Of a stretch of 56,398 bases of DNA, positions 14,703 through 24,027 are shown piece after piece. This stretch comes from Gemmatimonadota bacterium. GTDB lineage: Bacteria; Gemmatimonadota; Gemmatimonadetes; Gemmatimonadales; Gemmatimonadaceae. Under the pieces are notes generated by a model that ran no database searches, was not told where the DNA came from, and saw only the letters and a program-made list of their open reading frames with translations. Position 1 is the stretch's first letter. Each line of letters opens with the position of its first letter. The DNA lies in the NCBI GenBank assembly GCA_016194585.1, contig JACQBG010000003.1:1-56398 (forward strand). The letters are read 5' to 3'. Both the position numbers and the translations under genes were made by a program.

Positions 14703-16214
14703 CTACGCCGAGAATTCTCCAGAGGCGATCGCATCGGCCAGCGCGATGATGTCACCACTCAGCACGCGATCGTCGCCGAGCGGCGCCACGTGGGCGCGCA
14801 CGCGCGCATACGCCTGCTCGACGCGCGGCCCCGACTTGAGCGGCCGCCGGTAGTCGAGCCCCTGGGCCGCTGCCATGAGTTCGATGCCGAGGATGTGCTG
14901 CACGTTGCGGATGACGCGGCGCAGCTTCCACGCCGCGCCCATCCCCATCGGCACCACGTCTTCCTTGCTGCCGTCGGTCGGGATGGTATCGACGCTCGCC
15001 GGGTGCGAGAGCACCTTGCACTCGCTCGCGAGCGCGGCGGCGGTGACCTGCGCCATCATGAAGCCCGAGTTCACGCCGGCGTCCTTCGCGAGGAACGGGG
15101 GCAGCCCCTGGTTGAGGTCGGGGTGCACGACGCGGTCGATGCGGCGCTCGGCGATCGTCGCGAGGTTGGTCATCGCGATGGCGAGGAAGTCGAGCGCCAT
15201 CGACACAGCCTGGCCGTGGAAGTTGCCGCCGCTCAGGATCTCGCCGTTCTCGAAGACGAGCGGGTTGTCGGTGGCGGCGTTGATCTCGCGCCCGATCACC
15301 CCCTCGGCGAAGCGGATGGCGTCGAGCACGGGGCCGTGCACCTGCGGCATGCAGCGGAGCGCGTAGGCGTCCTGCACGCGCGGGTCGCCGTCGCGATGCG
15401 ACTCGCGGATCTCGCTCCCGGCGAGCAGTTCGCGGAGGAGCGCCGCGGAGTCGCGCTGCCCTTCCTGGCCGCGCGCGTCCTGGATGCGCGCATCGAACGC
15501 GGTCGGCGTGCCGAGCAGCGCCTCGAGCGACATCGCGCCGGCGACGTGCGCCGCCTGCCAGAGGGCGCGCGCGTCGGCGACGGCGAGCGCGGCGACGGCA
15601 GTGTGCGCCTGCGTTCCGTTGATGAGGGTGATCCCCTCCTTGGGCGCGAGCGTGAGCGGCGAGAGTCCCGCCTCGGCGAGCATGGCGGCCGCGGGGCCGG
15701 TGCGATCGCCCCGGTGCAGCTCGCCTTCGCCGATGAGCGAGACGGCGAGATGGGCGAGGGGGGCGAGGTCGCCGCTCGCGCCGACGGAGCCTTGCTCGGG
15801 GATCGTCGGCCAGAGGCCGGCGTTCAGCATGGCGCAGAGCAGTTCGGGCACGTCGGGGCGCGCGCCGGAGAAGCCCTTGGCGATGACGTTGGCGCGCAGG
15901 AGCATCATGGCGCGCGCCTCGCGCTCGGGGAGCGCGGGGCCGACGCCGCTCGCGTGGCTGCGCACGAGGTTCACCTGCAACTGGGCGAGCTTGTCGTGCG
16001 GGATCGACAGCTCGCTCAGTTTGCCGAAGCCGGTCGTGACGCCGTAGGCGACCTCGTCGCGCGCGACGATGCCGGCGACGATGTTGCGCGCGATCATCAT
16101 CCGGTCGCGCGCCGCCGGGGCCAGCGTCACGCGCCTGCCGTGGACGGCGACCGCCTGCACGTCGGCGATGGTGAGCGAGCGGCCGTCGAGGGCGAGGGTG
16201 GCGCTGGCGGTCAT
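14703..16214 (-). CDS. hutH: Histidine ammonia-lyase
   Basis: This is the first step of histidine degradation, eliminating ammonia from L-histidine to give trans-urocanate. The 503-residue protein carries the A146-S147-G148 triad in [13 protein letters not shown] that cyclises into the MIO electrophile, the catalytic tyrosine region [13 protein letters not shown] (about 53-65), the GNFHGQ motif and [14 protein letters not shown]. Its length is typical. The ATG at 16214 overlaps the lptD stop by 4 nt, so it is coupled to an outer-membrane biogenesis gene. Downstream repeats separate it from hutU. Confidence 0.96.
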   Translation of the reverse strand: MTASATLALDGRSLTIADVQAVAVHGRRVTLAPAARDRMMIARNIVAGIVARDEVAYGVTTGFGKLSELSIPHDKLAQLQVNLVRSHASGVGPALPEREARAMMLLRANVIAKGFSGARPDVPELLCAMLNAGLWPTIPEQGSVGASGDLAPLAHLAVSLIGEGELHRGDRTGPAAAMLAEAGLSPLTLAPKEGITLINGTQAHTAVAALAVADARALWQAAHVAGAMSLEALLGTPTAFDARIQDARGQEGQRDSAALLRELLAGSEIRESHRDGDPRVQDAYALRCMPQVHGPVLDAIRFAEGVIGREINAATDNPLVFENGEILSGGNFHGQAVSMALDFLAIAMTNLATIAERRIDRVVHPDLNQGLPPFLAKDAGVNSGFMMAQVTAAALASECKVLSHPASVDTIPTDGSKEDVVPMGMGAAWKLRRVIRNVQHILGIELMAAAQGLDYRRPLKSGPRVEQAYARVRAHVAPLGDDRVLSGDIIALADAIASGEFSA

Positions 16215-19186
16215 GGGACGGTGGCTCCCTGATCCCGATAGGTGGCCCGGTTGTAGTCGAACTTGAGGTCGGGCTCGGCCTTGAGCGAGATGTTGAACGT
16301 GAACGAGAAGGCGCCGTTGGGCGCCTGCACGAAGCCGAAGATGGCACGCCAGTCGTGCATGTCGCGCACGAGGCTGAGCGACTGCGACGCGGCCTGGTGG
16401 CGCACGACGTCGTAGCTCGTCGACCACGCCGCCGACCATTTCTCGGTGAGCATGAAGCTCGTGCGCGCCTGGATGTTCTCCTGGGGCGGGTACTGGATGA
16501 TCGATCCGCCCGCGGTCGTCTCGGTGTTGGTCGGCGGCACGGGAGGCGCCTGGAGCGCGTTCTGCACGCAGAGCTGGTACTGGAGCGGGTTGACGTCCCT
16601 CAATGTGGCGCACTGGATGGTGGCGTCGTACTGGATGACGTTGCCGCCCACCGGAGGCCGCTGCTGCGCGAGGGAGAAGGAGAGCGACATGTCGAAGCTC
16701 TTGCCGTTCGGCATGTCCATCTGCTGGCCGCGGAGGCCGGAACCGGCGACCGCGGGGGAGCCGCCCAGCCGCGAGTCGGGCGCGGTCGACGCCGCCGCGG
16801 CGGCCTTAGACGTGTCGCGCTGGGCGGTACCGCCACCGAAGAGGCGGCTGATCCAGCCGAGGAAGGGCGAATCGGCGCCGAGGTTGAGACTGGCGCGGAT
16901 GGAGGTGAGGTACGGGCTGAACTTCGCCGAGTCGTTCTGGACGCTCCCCTGGAAGAGCGAGTAGTCGGAGCTGAAGTCGAATCCCGGGAGGAGGTCGGAG
17001 CGGAGGGTGTAGCCGAACATGTCGGTGGCGAACCCCGACTTGGTGTGGCGCGCCTTCTCGAAGTCCCAGGTCAGCGGCTGGAAGGTGAGGGAGAGGAGTT
17101 TCACCTTCTCGCCGCCGTCGGGGCGCATCTGGGCGGAGTCGCCCTTCTGGCGGAGCTTCATCTCGACGTTGGTCGAGAGCGTCATCGTGACGCGGTTCTG
17201 GGCGAGTCCCGTGAGGTTGCCGACGGGGGTGCGCCCGAGCGCGGCGAGGTAGTCGTTGCTGACCGCCGCCGCCGGCGAGTAGCTCCAGTCGAACTTCGGG
17301 TTGATCGAGTGGCGGATCTTCTCGACGGGACCGATACCGATGTTGAACAGCCCGAAGAAGGTGGGCGACGCGCTCATGCCGTACGAGAAGCGCTTCCCCT
17401 GCGACACCCACGCCGATCCCGTGCGCTCGGAGCGCACGAACTCCGGGCCGCCGTCGACGTTCGCCATCGCGATGGTGGGCACGAGGTTCCACTTGTCGAG
17501 GCCGAACCCCTTGAGCCGCAGGTTCGGGAGCGCGACGTCGAAGATGAAGTCCATCGACGTGAGGTAGGTGCGCTTGTAGATGCGGTTCGACTTCTTCGAC
17601 GTGTCGGTGGGGTCGACGATGACGCGCAGTTCCGGGAAATCGTTCTCGCGGTCCTGCATCTTCACGCCGGTGTTGATCGTGAAGTCGCCGATCTTGATGG
17701 GGCTGTTGAACGTGAGGTTGCTGGTGCGGGTGCTCTTGTCGACCTTGACGCTGTCGAGCGTGGCGTCGGGGCGGGCGACGAAGGCGGTGGCGAAGTCGCC
17801 CTGCGAGTCCATGTGCACGCTCTGCGACGACGCGAACTGGAAGGTCGGCGTCCAGAGCAGCCACTTGTTCACCTCGATGGGCTTCGACGTGAGGTTGATG
17901 CTCGGGAAGTCGCGGTCGATCTGCGGGCGGCCGGGGTACTGCCGCTGCGAGCCGCCGACCTGCAGCTGCACGGTGCCGAAGTCCTGCTGGAAGTTCGCCT
18001 GCGACGCGATGGTGGCGACGGCGGCATTGGTCGTCAGCGCCGTCTGCCGCTGGACGGTGGTGCTCGTGACGTAATTGAAATTGACCGTGAGCTTGGAGCG
18101 GATGGAGAAATCCTGCTGGTGGGCCCACGAGATGGAGGTGTTGCCGTTGCCGGTGCTGAGCGACTGTTGCGACACGGCGAGGCGGCCGGAGAGGAAGCGG
18201 TCGCGCCACTGGTAGCGGACCTCGCCGTTGAGCCGCGTCCAGCCAGGGTCGAAGGCCGTCGCGTTGGCGGAGCTGCGCCAGTCCATCGCGACCGATGCGT
18301 CGTAGTAATCCGAGAGCGCGAAGTAGTAGCCGAGGTTCTCGATGTTGCGCCGGTAGGTGGGGCTGTTGCGGAGCAGTTCGGCGAAGCCGAACCGCGGCGT
18401 GAGGATGCCGCTGCGGCGCCCCTGGCGCGCGTCCTGGAAGATGAACGGGAACCAGAAGACGGGGACGTCCTGGATGTACATCACCGCCGAGCGCGCCACC
18501 ATCGTGTTGTTGGTGATGCGCTTGAACTCCTTCACCGCGAAGTGGTAGTGGAGGATGGAGTCGTCGCAGCTGGTGATGGTGCCGTCGACGCCGTAGACGG
18601 CGTTCTGCTTGGCGTCGGTGGAGTCGCCGACGAAGCCGCCGACGTGCCCCGCGACGTACCACGTCTCTCCGGACTTCGTGGAGGTGGTGAAGTCGCGCAT
18701 CTTGCCGACCTGCGCCTTGAAGTTGTAGGTGAGCTCCTTCTCGGCGGCGAGGTCGTCGTTCCGCGACGGGTCGCGGAGGACGATCTTGTCGCCGGTGGCG
18801 TAGACGTCGCTCGTGGAGTCGTGGAACTCGATGACCTTGGCGACGAGCGTCGACGGTTCGCGCTGCACGGCCGAGCGTTCCTTCTCGCTCGAGCGCAGGG
18901 TGATGACGTGTGACTTGGCGGCGAACTCGACGGTGTCGGCTTTGTAGCGGACGAGGTGGTAGCCGTCCTTGCGCATCAGCGCCTCGCCGACCGAGTCGGC
19001 GGGCTCCCAGGTGGCGAGCGGCTGGTTCTTGAGCGAGTCGCGCTTGGCCTTGGCGGAGTCAGCGGCGGTGAGGAGCTTCCGCGGCGCCTTGGGCACGCGA
19101 TCCGCGCCCTGGCCGCCCCGTCCCTGCCCCGCGAGCGGCGCGGCCACGCCGAGCAGCATCACGGCGAGCGCGGCGGCGGCGCGCAT
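16211..19186 (-). CDS. lptD: LPS-assembly outer-membrane protein LptD
   Basis: This outer-membrane beta-barrel inserts lipopolysaccharide into the outer leaflet. The 991-residue protein has a signal peptide (about 1-20, ending PLAGQ), an OstA/LptA-like beta-jellyroll (about 85-200, ATGDKIVLRDPSRNDDLAAE and similar) and the LptD signature region CDDSILHYHFAVKEFKRI followed by VPVFWFPFIFQDARQGRRSGILTPRFG (about 210-285). The remainder is alternating aromatic beta-strands ending [16 protein letters not shown]. The ATG at 19186 overlaps the tatC stop by 1 nt (TGATG). LptE is not seen. Divergent barrel sequence is normal for this family. Confidence 0.88.
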   Translation of the reverse strand: MRAAAALAVMLLGVAAPLAGQGRGGQGADRVPKAPRKLLTAADSAKAKRDSLKNQPLATWEPADSVGEALMRKDGYHLVRYKADTVEFAAKSHVITLRSSEKERSAVQREPSTLVAKVIEFHDSTSDVYATGDKIVLRDPSRNDDLAAEKELTYNFKAQVGKMRDFTTSTKSGETWYVAGHVGGFVGDSTDAKQNAVYGVDGTITSCDDSILHYHFAVKEFKRITNNTMVARSAVMYIQDVPVFWFPFIFQDARQGRRSGILTPRFGFAELLRNSPTYRRNIENLGYYFALSDYYDASVAMDWRSSANATAFDPGWTRLNGEVRYQWRDRFLSGRLAVSQQSLSTGNGNTSISWAHQQDFSIRSKLTVNFNYVTSTTVQRQTALTTNAAVATIASQANFQQDFGTVQLQVGGSQRQYPGRPQIDRDFPSINLTSKPIEVNKWLLWTPTFQFASSQSVHMDSQGDFATAFVARPDATLDSVKVDKSTRTSNLTFNSPIKIGDFTINTGVKMQDRENDFPELRVIVDPTDTSKKSNRIYKRTYLTSMDFIFDVALPNLRLKGFGLDKWNLVPTIAMANVDGGPEFVRSERTGSAWVSQGKRFSYGMSASPTFFGLFNIGIGPVEKIRHSINPKFDWSYSPAAAVSNDYLAALGRTPVGNLTGLAQNRVTMTLSTNVEMKLRQKGDSAQMRPDGGEKVKLLSLTFQPLTWDFEKARHTKSGFATDMFGYTLRSDLLPGFDFSSDYSLFQGSVQNDSAKFSPYLTSIRASLNLGADSPFLGWISRLFGGGTAQRDTSKAAAAASTAPDSRLGGSPAVAGSGLRGQQMDMPNGKSFDMSLSFSLAQQRPPVGGNVIQYDATIQCATLRDVNPLQYQLCVQNALQAPPVPPTNTETTAGGSIIQYPPQENIQARTSFMLTEKWSAAWSTSYDVVRHQAASQSLSLVRDMHDWRAIFGFVQAPNGAFSFTFNISLKAEPDLKFDYNRATYRDQGATVP

Positions 19187-19971
19187 CAGTCGGCCGGCTC
19201 CTGCGCTTGCCGGGCGAGCCGCCGCTGTCGCGCGCGGTAGACGAACCACGACACGATGATGCTCAGCTCGTACAGCCCGTACACCGGGATGAAGAGCGCG
19301 AGCGTCGAGATGATGAGGTCGCCGGGGGTGATCACTTCGCAGATGAACAGCAGCACGACGAAGGCATGGCGCCGGTACTTCGTCATGAACCGCGGCGTGA
19401 TGAGCCCGAGCGCGGTGAGGAGGAGCACGAGCACCGGCAGCTCGAACACGGCGCCGAACGCGAGCGCGGTGGTGATGACGAACCCGTAGTACTCGCTCGC
19501 CGTGAGCAGCGGCGCGAGCATGTCGGTCTTGATCCCCTCGAGCAGCTTCATCGTGATCGGGATGAACACGAGCACGGCCATCGCGACGCCGGACGCGAAG
19601 AGGAGGAGCGCGAAGCCGAACACGGGGATCACGACGCGGCGTTCCTTCGCCGTGAATGCCGGCGAGAGGAAGGCCCACACCTGGTACAGCACCACGGGGC
19701 TGGCGAGGGCGAGCGCGAGCCCGACGGCGACCTGCATCAGGATCGTGAATTTCTCGACCGGATGCGTGTAGTAGAGCGGCGCGCCGTGGAGGTACGGCTT
19801 GATGGGCGCGGCGAGGAGGGCGAAGACGTCGACGTTCGTGCAGACCCACATCGACACGGCGAACGTGACGATGAGCGCCGCGAGGCTCTTGATGATGCGC
19901 CAACGCAGCTCCTCGAGGTGATCGAGGAACGGCATCTCGGCCGATGCGGTGTCCTGTTGGTCCAGAGCCAC
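19186..19971 (-). CDS. tatC: Twin-arginine translocase subunit TatC
   Basis: This is the signal-recognition core of the Tat translocon in the inner membrane. The 261-residue protein has six predicted transmembrane segments and the conserved N-terminal FLDHLEELRWRI motif (about 15-26), a periplasmic loop containing LYYTHPVEKF, then SPVVLYQVWAFLSPAFTAKER and the FELPVLVLLL helix. The start is a GTG at 19971. It follows the tol-pal operon after a REP-like palindrome and is coupled to lptD. Confidence 0.94.
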   Translation of the reverse strand: MALDQQDTASAEMPFLDHLEELRWRIIKSLAALIVTFAVSMWVCTNVDVFALLAAPIKPYLHGAPLYYTHPVEKFTILMQVAVGLALALASPVVLYQVWAFLSPAFTAKERRVVIPVFGFALLLFASGVAMAVLVFIPITMKLLEGIKTDMLAPLLTASEYYGFVITTALAFGAVFELPVLVLLLTALGLITPRFMTKYRRHAFVVLLFICEVITPGDLIISTLALFIPVYGLYELSIIVSWFVYRARQRRLARQAQEPAD

Positions 19972-19988
19972 GGTATGTCCGCGCCCGT

Positions 19989-20015
19989 GGCGCGCCCCGG
20001 ACGGGGCGCGCCTAC
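19989..20015 (-). repeat. REP-like palindrome headed by GTAG
   Basis: On the minus strand GTAG (20015-20012) is followed by an 11-bp GC-only stem (GGCGCGCCCCG arms at 19989-19999 and 20002-20012). The TAG of GTAG is the cpoB stop codon. The 5' GTAG plus palindrome layout resembles REP elements. Confidence 0.65.
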
Positions 20016-20869
20016 TTCAGCGTCTTGAGGTAATCTCGCGCGAGTGCGACGAGATCCGACTTCGGATAGTTGTCCACCAGTTGCTGGAACATCGCGCGCG
20101 CCTGCGCGGTCTGCCCGGCCTGGCGGTAGATCATCGCCCGCTTGTAGAGCGCCGTGGGGGCCTGCTCGCTCTTCGGGAACTTCTGGCCGACGAGCTGATA
20201 CGCCGAATCGGCGTTGGCCATGCTGCCATCGAGCTCCCACGACTGGCCGATCTTGAGGATCGCCGCGGGCGCCAGGTCGTCGTTCGGGTACTGCTGCAGG
20301 AAGTCCTCGAAGGCGCTGCGCGCGGCCGAGGTGCGGCCACCCTGCAACTGCACGACGGCGAGCTGGTACAGCTGGTTCGGGCCCGGCTGCGGGGGGACGG
20401 ACGGTTTCACGGTGCCGGGCGCCGCGGCGCCCCCGCCCGGGGGCGGCGCGGGGGAGGTCACGGCCGCGGGCGGTGCCGCGGCGGCAGCCATCTGCGCGGC
20501 CGCGGCCGCCCGCTCGGCGTCACGCGCCTCGAGGTCGGCCCGCATCTCCTGCATCTTCTTCGCGCTCTGGCCGAGCAACTCCTGGATCGTCAGGAGCTGC
20601 TGGCCGAACGAGTGCATCTGCAACGAGACATCGCCCTGGAAGCGGGCGATGAAGCTGTTCGCCGCGCGCAGCGTGTCGCCGACGGCGCCCACCTGGCGCG
20701 CCACCTGCCGCATCTGCTCACGGTGCATCGAGTCGGCGCGCGCCGCCTCGGCGCGCAGGACGGCGATGTCCCCCTGGAGGACCCGCACGTCGTTGCGCGT
20801 CGCAAAGCACCCGCTCGCCGCGACCGCGGCGAGCGGGATCCACGCGAGTCGGCGCGCGCCACGCATCAC
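20012..20869 (-). CDS. cpoB: Tol-Pal associated TPR lipoprotein (CpoB/YbgF)
   Basis: This is a periplasmic coordinator of outer-membrane constriction with the Tol-Pal system. The 285-residue protein begins with a signal peptide ending in a possible lipobox (AASGC, cysteine at about 21), then a trimerising coiled coil (about 28-125), a Pro/Ala linker (about 130-165) and three TPRs in the C-terminal YbgF domain (LYQLAVVQLQGGRTSAARSA; DSAYQLVGQKFPKSEQAPTA; QARAMFQQLVDNYPKS). The start overlaps the pal stop by 4 nt. Classical CpoB is not lipidated, so the cysteine would be a difference if used. Confidence 0.88.
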   Translation of the reverse strand: MMRGARRLAWIPLAAVAASGCFATRNDVRVLQGDIAVLRAEAARADSMHREQMRQVARQVGAVGDTLRAANSFIARFQGDVSLQMHSFGQQLLTIQELLGQSAKKMQEMRADLEARDAERAAAAAQMAAAAAPPAAVTSPAPPPGGGAAAPGTVKPSVPPQPGPNQLYQLAVVQLQGGRTSAARSAFEDFLQQYPNDDLAPAAILKIGQSWELDGSMANADSAYQLVGQKFPKSEQAPTALYKRAMIYRQAGQTAQARAMFQQLVDNYPKSDLVALARDYLKTLK

Positions 20870-21465
20870 TTCGGCGCCTTGATCGAGTCGCCGCCGCCGA
20901 TGATCTCGAACTCGGCGCGACGGTTCTGCGACCAGGCCTCCTCGTTCTCGCCCGACGCGACCGGACGCTCCTCACCGAACGAGATCGTCTCGATGCGCGT
21001 GTCGGCGATGCCGCGGGCGGCGAGGTAGCGCTTCACCGAGGCGGCGCGGCGCTGGCCGAGGGCGATGTTGTACTCGTCGGAGCCACGGTCGTCGGTGTGG
21101 CCGGCGACGCGGATGCGGAGCGCCGGGTTCGACGTGAGGATCGGCACCTTGGCTTCGAGGGTCGCCTTCTGGTCGTCGCGGATCTCGTCCTTGTCGTAGT
21201 CGAAGTAGACGACCTTGGCGAGCGTCGCCTTCACGGCGGCGAGGGCGGCGGCGTTGCGGCGGGCCTCTTCAGCGGCGGCGGCAGCGGCGGCCGCGGCGGC
21301 GCGGGCGCGCTCGGCGGCGTCGGCCGAATCCTTGTTGAACGCCGGCTTGGCCGGGGCGGCGGGCGCCGGCGCGGGGGCCGGAGCGGGCGCCGGCTTGCTC
21401 TTGCACGCCGAGAGCGCGACGACGGCCATCAACAGCGCAGCGGTGGAACGACGGGGGACGAACAT
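20866..21465 (-). CDS. pal: Peptidoglycan-associated lipoprotein Pal
   Basis: This outer-membrane lipoprotein binds peptidoglycan and links it to TolB. The 199-residue form has a lipoprotein signal with lipobox LSAC, an Ala/Pro linker and an alanine-rich helix, then an OmpA-like domain (about 90-190) with VYFDYDKDEI, VAGHTDDRGSDEYNIALGQRRA and SFGEERPVASGENEEAWSQNRRAEF. The ATG at 21465 is chosen because GGAG lies 7 nt upstream and the signal peptide begins there; a longer frame to 21513 would put 16 residues before it. Confidence 0.95.
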   Translation of the reverse strand: MFVPRRSTAALLMAVVALSACKSKPAPAPAPAPAPAAPAKPAFNKDSADAAERARAAAAAAAAAAEEARRNAAALAAVKATLAKVVYFDYDKDEIRDDQKATLEAKVPILTSNPALRIRVAGHTDDRGSDEYNIALGQRRAASVKRYLAARGIADTRIETISFGEERPVASGENEEAWSQNRRAEFEIIGGGDSIKAPK

Positions 21466-21502
21466 GGACGTTCTCCGTAAAGTGGGGGTCGAATCGGTCC
21501 TG

Positions 21503-22819
21503 CTACTTCGCATTGTCGAGGCGGGGCGACCACGCGCCCTGTCGCGCCGACCCGACGCGGGTCAGCTGCCTCATGCGATACGTCTCAGTGTCGAGGACCC
21601 AGAGCTGCTTCGCGCCGGAACGCGTCGACGTGAAAACGATGTGGCGGCCATCCGGTGCCCACGTGGGATCCTCGTTCCGTCCCTCGCTCGTGAGCGCCTG
21701 CACGCTGCGGTCGCGTGCATTGATGGTCATCACCTGGAATACACCGTTGATCTGCGATTGGAACGCCACGCGGCGCCCATCGGGAGACCAATCGGGATTC
21801 GAGCGGTACAACTGGTCGCCGAACCCCGTCGACGTCAACACTTCGACGTTGGCGCCGTCGGCATCCACAATATACACCTCGGGATGGCCCAAGCGATTCG
21901 AGGTGAAGGCGATATGCTGGCCGTCCGGGCTGAAGGTCGGCGAGCTGTCCTGCTGCCCCCGCGAGACCGTCACCCGGTGGGGCTGCTCCCCCGTGAACGG
22001 GTTCACCGCGAAGATGTCGGTGCCGTCGTCCCCGGCCGCGAAGGCGAGGGTGTTGCCGTCGGGGGAGAAGGCCGGGGTCAGGTTGCTCCCGGGGCGGGCC
22101 GAGATCCGCTGGGACCGCCCCGTCTGCAGGTCCTTCATGACGATCCGCGTCCCCTGGTCCCCCATCTCGCAATAGGCCACGTACCGGCCCGACGGATGCC
22201 AGGCGGGCGAGAGGGCGGTGACCGCCGTGGAGCCACCGATCCCGATCGGCTTGGCGTTGGCCCCGTCGGAGTCGACGATCCAGAGCCCCTTGTCGCGCAC
22301 GAAGAGGATGCGGCTCTGGGCGATGCCGCGCGTCCCGGTGACCCACCGCTCCACCTCGTCCGACACGCCATGCACGGCGAGGCGCCACTCGGGGCTCAGG
22401 GGCGTCTGCGGGAGGGGGAAATCGCCGACCATGCTGACCTTGGCGGCCGCGATGTCGTGGAGGGCGACGTGGAGCGACCCGGACGGCGTGACGCTGGCCT
22501 GGACGACCGCCTGGGCGCCGAGCCGTGCGTAGAGGGGGTAGTTCAGCGCCCCCGTGAGCGGATCGCCGCCGTCGGGGGTGATGGCGGTGACCCGGTCGCC
22601 GTAGTCGAGGTCGCGGCTGAGCATGGCGCGCACCGAGTCGGCGAACGCCCCGGCCACCGGCGCCACGTAGACGCCGGGACGGGTCCCGGCCGTGTAGGTG
22701 AGGCCGATGCGCACGCCGCTCGTCGTGTCTTGCGCGGCGAGGGCGGCCGGGAGGAGAGCCGCGAGGGCGAAGATCGCGGGCCGCCAGCGGCGGCGGGCAC
22801 ACGGTCGTGGACGGGTCAT
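21503..22819 (-). CDS. tolB: Tol-Pal system beta-propeller protein TolB
   Basis: This periplasmic protein bridges Pal and the inner-membrane Tol complex. The 438-residue protein has a signal peptide (about 1-29, ending ALAAQ), an N-terminal alpha/beta domain (about 35-165) and a WD40-like propeller with repeats such as SPAWHPSGRYVAY, TPAFSPDGNTLAFA, SPTFSPDGQHIAFTSNR, NPDWSPDGRRVAF and DPTWAPDGRHIVFTS. It overlaps the preceding tonB/tolA-like gene by 4 nt and precedes pal by 37 nt, the classical order. Confidence 0.94.
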   Translation of the reverse strand: MTRPRPCARRRWRPAIFALAALLPAALAAQDTTSGVRIGLTYTAGTRPGVYVAPVAGAFADSVRAMLSRDLDYGDRVTAITPDGGDPLTGALNYPLYARLGAQAVVQASVTPSGSLHVALHDIAAAKVSMVGDFPLPQTPLSPEWRLAVHGVSDEVERWVTGTRGIAQSRILFVRDKGLWIVDSDGANAKPIGIGGSTAVTALSPAWHPSGRYVAYCEMGDQGTRIVMKDLQTGRSQRISARPGSNLTPAFSPDGNTLAFAAGDDGTDIFAVNPFTGEQPHRVTVSRGQQDSSPTFSPDGQHIAFTSNRLGHPEVYIVDADGANVEVLTSTGFGDQLYRSNPDWSPDGRRVAFQSQINGVFQVMTINARDRSVQALTSEGRNEDPTWAPDGRHIVFTSTRSGAKQLWVLDTETYRMRQLTRVGSARQGAWSPRLDNAK

Positions 22820-23526
22820 CGCAGGCGGTCGGGGACGAAGTCGAAGATCACGGGGAGCGCGTCGTTGGGGAAACCAGAGGGGAGCGGACCGAAATTCTTC
22901 GCCGCCGCTTCGACGGCGCCCTGCGCCTCGAGGTCGAACGCGTACACGCCGCTGCGCGTGATGAAGCGGAACAGCGACACCGAGCCGTCGCGGCGGATCA
23001 TGAAGAACACCTGCGCGCGCAGCGCGCCGATGTTCCCCTTCGGCGCGAAGTTGAGCCGGATCTGGCGGACGATGTTCTGGAGATACCCCGGAAAGGGGAA
23101 GTCGATTCCCTCGGTGTGCACGTTCGCGACGTCCGTGCCCGCGCCACCGACCTCGCCTCCACCGGCCTTCGGCGCGTTCTTCACGACGGGCTGCGGCGTG
23201 CTCTTGGGCGTGGCGTTCGGCGTGGCGCGCACCGGCGCCTTGGGGATCTTCTTCCCCTTCGTCGGCGCGGTCGGCGCCTTCTCCTTCGACTCGGCGCGCG
23301 GGGGCGTCTTCGTGGCGGGTTCTGGAGGCGCAGGCGCGTCGCTCACGACGCCGACGGCGACGGGGCCCTTCGGCGCCGCGACGAGGTCGACCCGGTAGAC
23401 CGGGGGCATCGGCGGCTGCGGAGCGAGCTTCATCCAGACGATCGTCGCCACGAGCGCGATATGGCCGAGCGCCGACACGCTGATCGGCAACGCCATCGAC
23501 GTCGTCGGACGGCGCGGCGTCCTCAC
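22816..23526 (-). CDS. TonB/TolA-type energy-transducing protein
   Basis: This 236-residue protein has one N-terminal transmembrane segment (about 12-33, with the S-x3-H pattern SALGH), a Pro/Lys/Ala-rich periplasm-spanning linker (about 35-130) and a TonB C-terminal-like domain (about 145-236, YLQNIVRQIRLNF, RRDGSVSLFRFITRSG). Position between tolR and tolB says it acts as TolA, while the C-terminal fold looks TonB-like. The GTG start overlaps the tolR stop (GTGA). Confidence 0.82.
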   Translation of the reverse strand: MRTPRRPTTSMALPISVSALGHIALVATIVWMKLAPQPPMPPVYRVDLVAAPKGPVAVGVVSDAPAPPEPATKTPPRAESKEKAPTAPTKGKKIPKAPVRATPNATPKSTPQPVVKNAPKAGGGEVGGAGTDVANVHTEGIDFPFPGYLQNIVRQIRLNFAPKGNIGALRAQVFFMIRRDGSVSLFRFITRSGVYAFDLEAQGAVEAAAKNFGPLPSGFPNDALPVIFDFVPDRLR

Positions 23527-23942
23527 TTCTGGATCTGCTCCGGCTCGGCGACGAGGCCCACGTTCACCGCGCCCGCGTTGCGCATGATGGCGAGCACCTC
23601 GACGACGATGCCGTAGCGGGCGCGCTCGTCGGCGCGCAGGTACACGCCGTCCTTCCCCTGCTTGCGCGCGAACATCGGGAAGCTCGCCCGGAACTCGGCG
23701 AGCGACATCACCGTCTCGTCGACGAAGATGCGGCCGTCCTGCGTGACGCTCACGACGAGGCCGCTCTTCGACTCGAGCGGCTTCGCCTCGGCCTTGGGCA
23801 GCGAGACGTCGACGCCCCCCTGCATGATCGGCGCGGTGATCATGAAGATCACCATGAGGAGCATCATGACGTCGATCAGCGAGACGACGTTGATGTCGGC
23901 GTTGAGCGGCGTGCGCTCACCGCGACGGCGGCGGTGGCTCAT
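23523..23942 (-). CDS. tolR: TolR/ExbD biopolymer transport protein
   Basis: This inner-membrane protein couples the proton motive force to the Tol system together with TolQ. The 139-residue protein has one transmembrane helix (about 18-38) with the conserved aspartate D24 in SLIDVMMLLMVIFMI, then a periplasmic domain (KSGLVVSVTQDGRIFVDE, VYLRADERARYGIVVEVLAIMRNAG). Its length is standard. It follows tolQ after an 85-bp GC-rich gap and overlaps the next gene by 4 nt. Confidence 0.93.
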   Translation of the reverse strand: MSHRRRRGERTPLNADINVVSLIDVMMLLMVIFMITAPIMQGGVDVSLPKAEAKPLESKSGLVVSVTQDGRIFVDETVMSLAEFRASFPMFARKQGKDGVYLRADERARYGIVVEVLAIMRNAGAVNVGLVAEPEQIQK

Positions 23943-24027
23943 CGCGTACCCCCGCGCGTCGCGCGGGCCGCGCGGTGCGCCCTGCGGCGCGCCCCGACGC
24001 AGCCTGTCGCCGTCGGCCCGTGCCGCA

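Noticed and set aside
14510-14758. Longer hutU reading to a start at 14758
   Set aside because: The extra 83 codons pass through the repeat arrays and into the hutH 3' end and are not homologous to urocanate hydratase.
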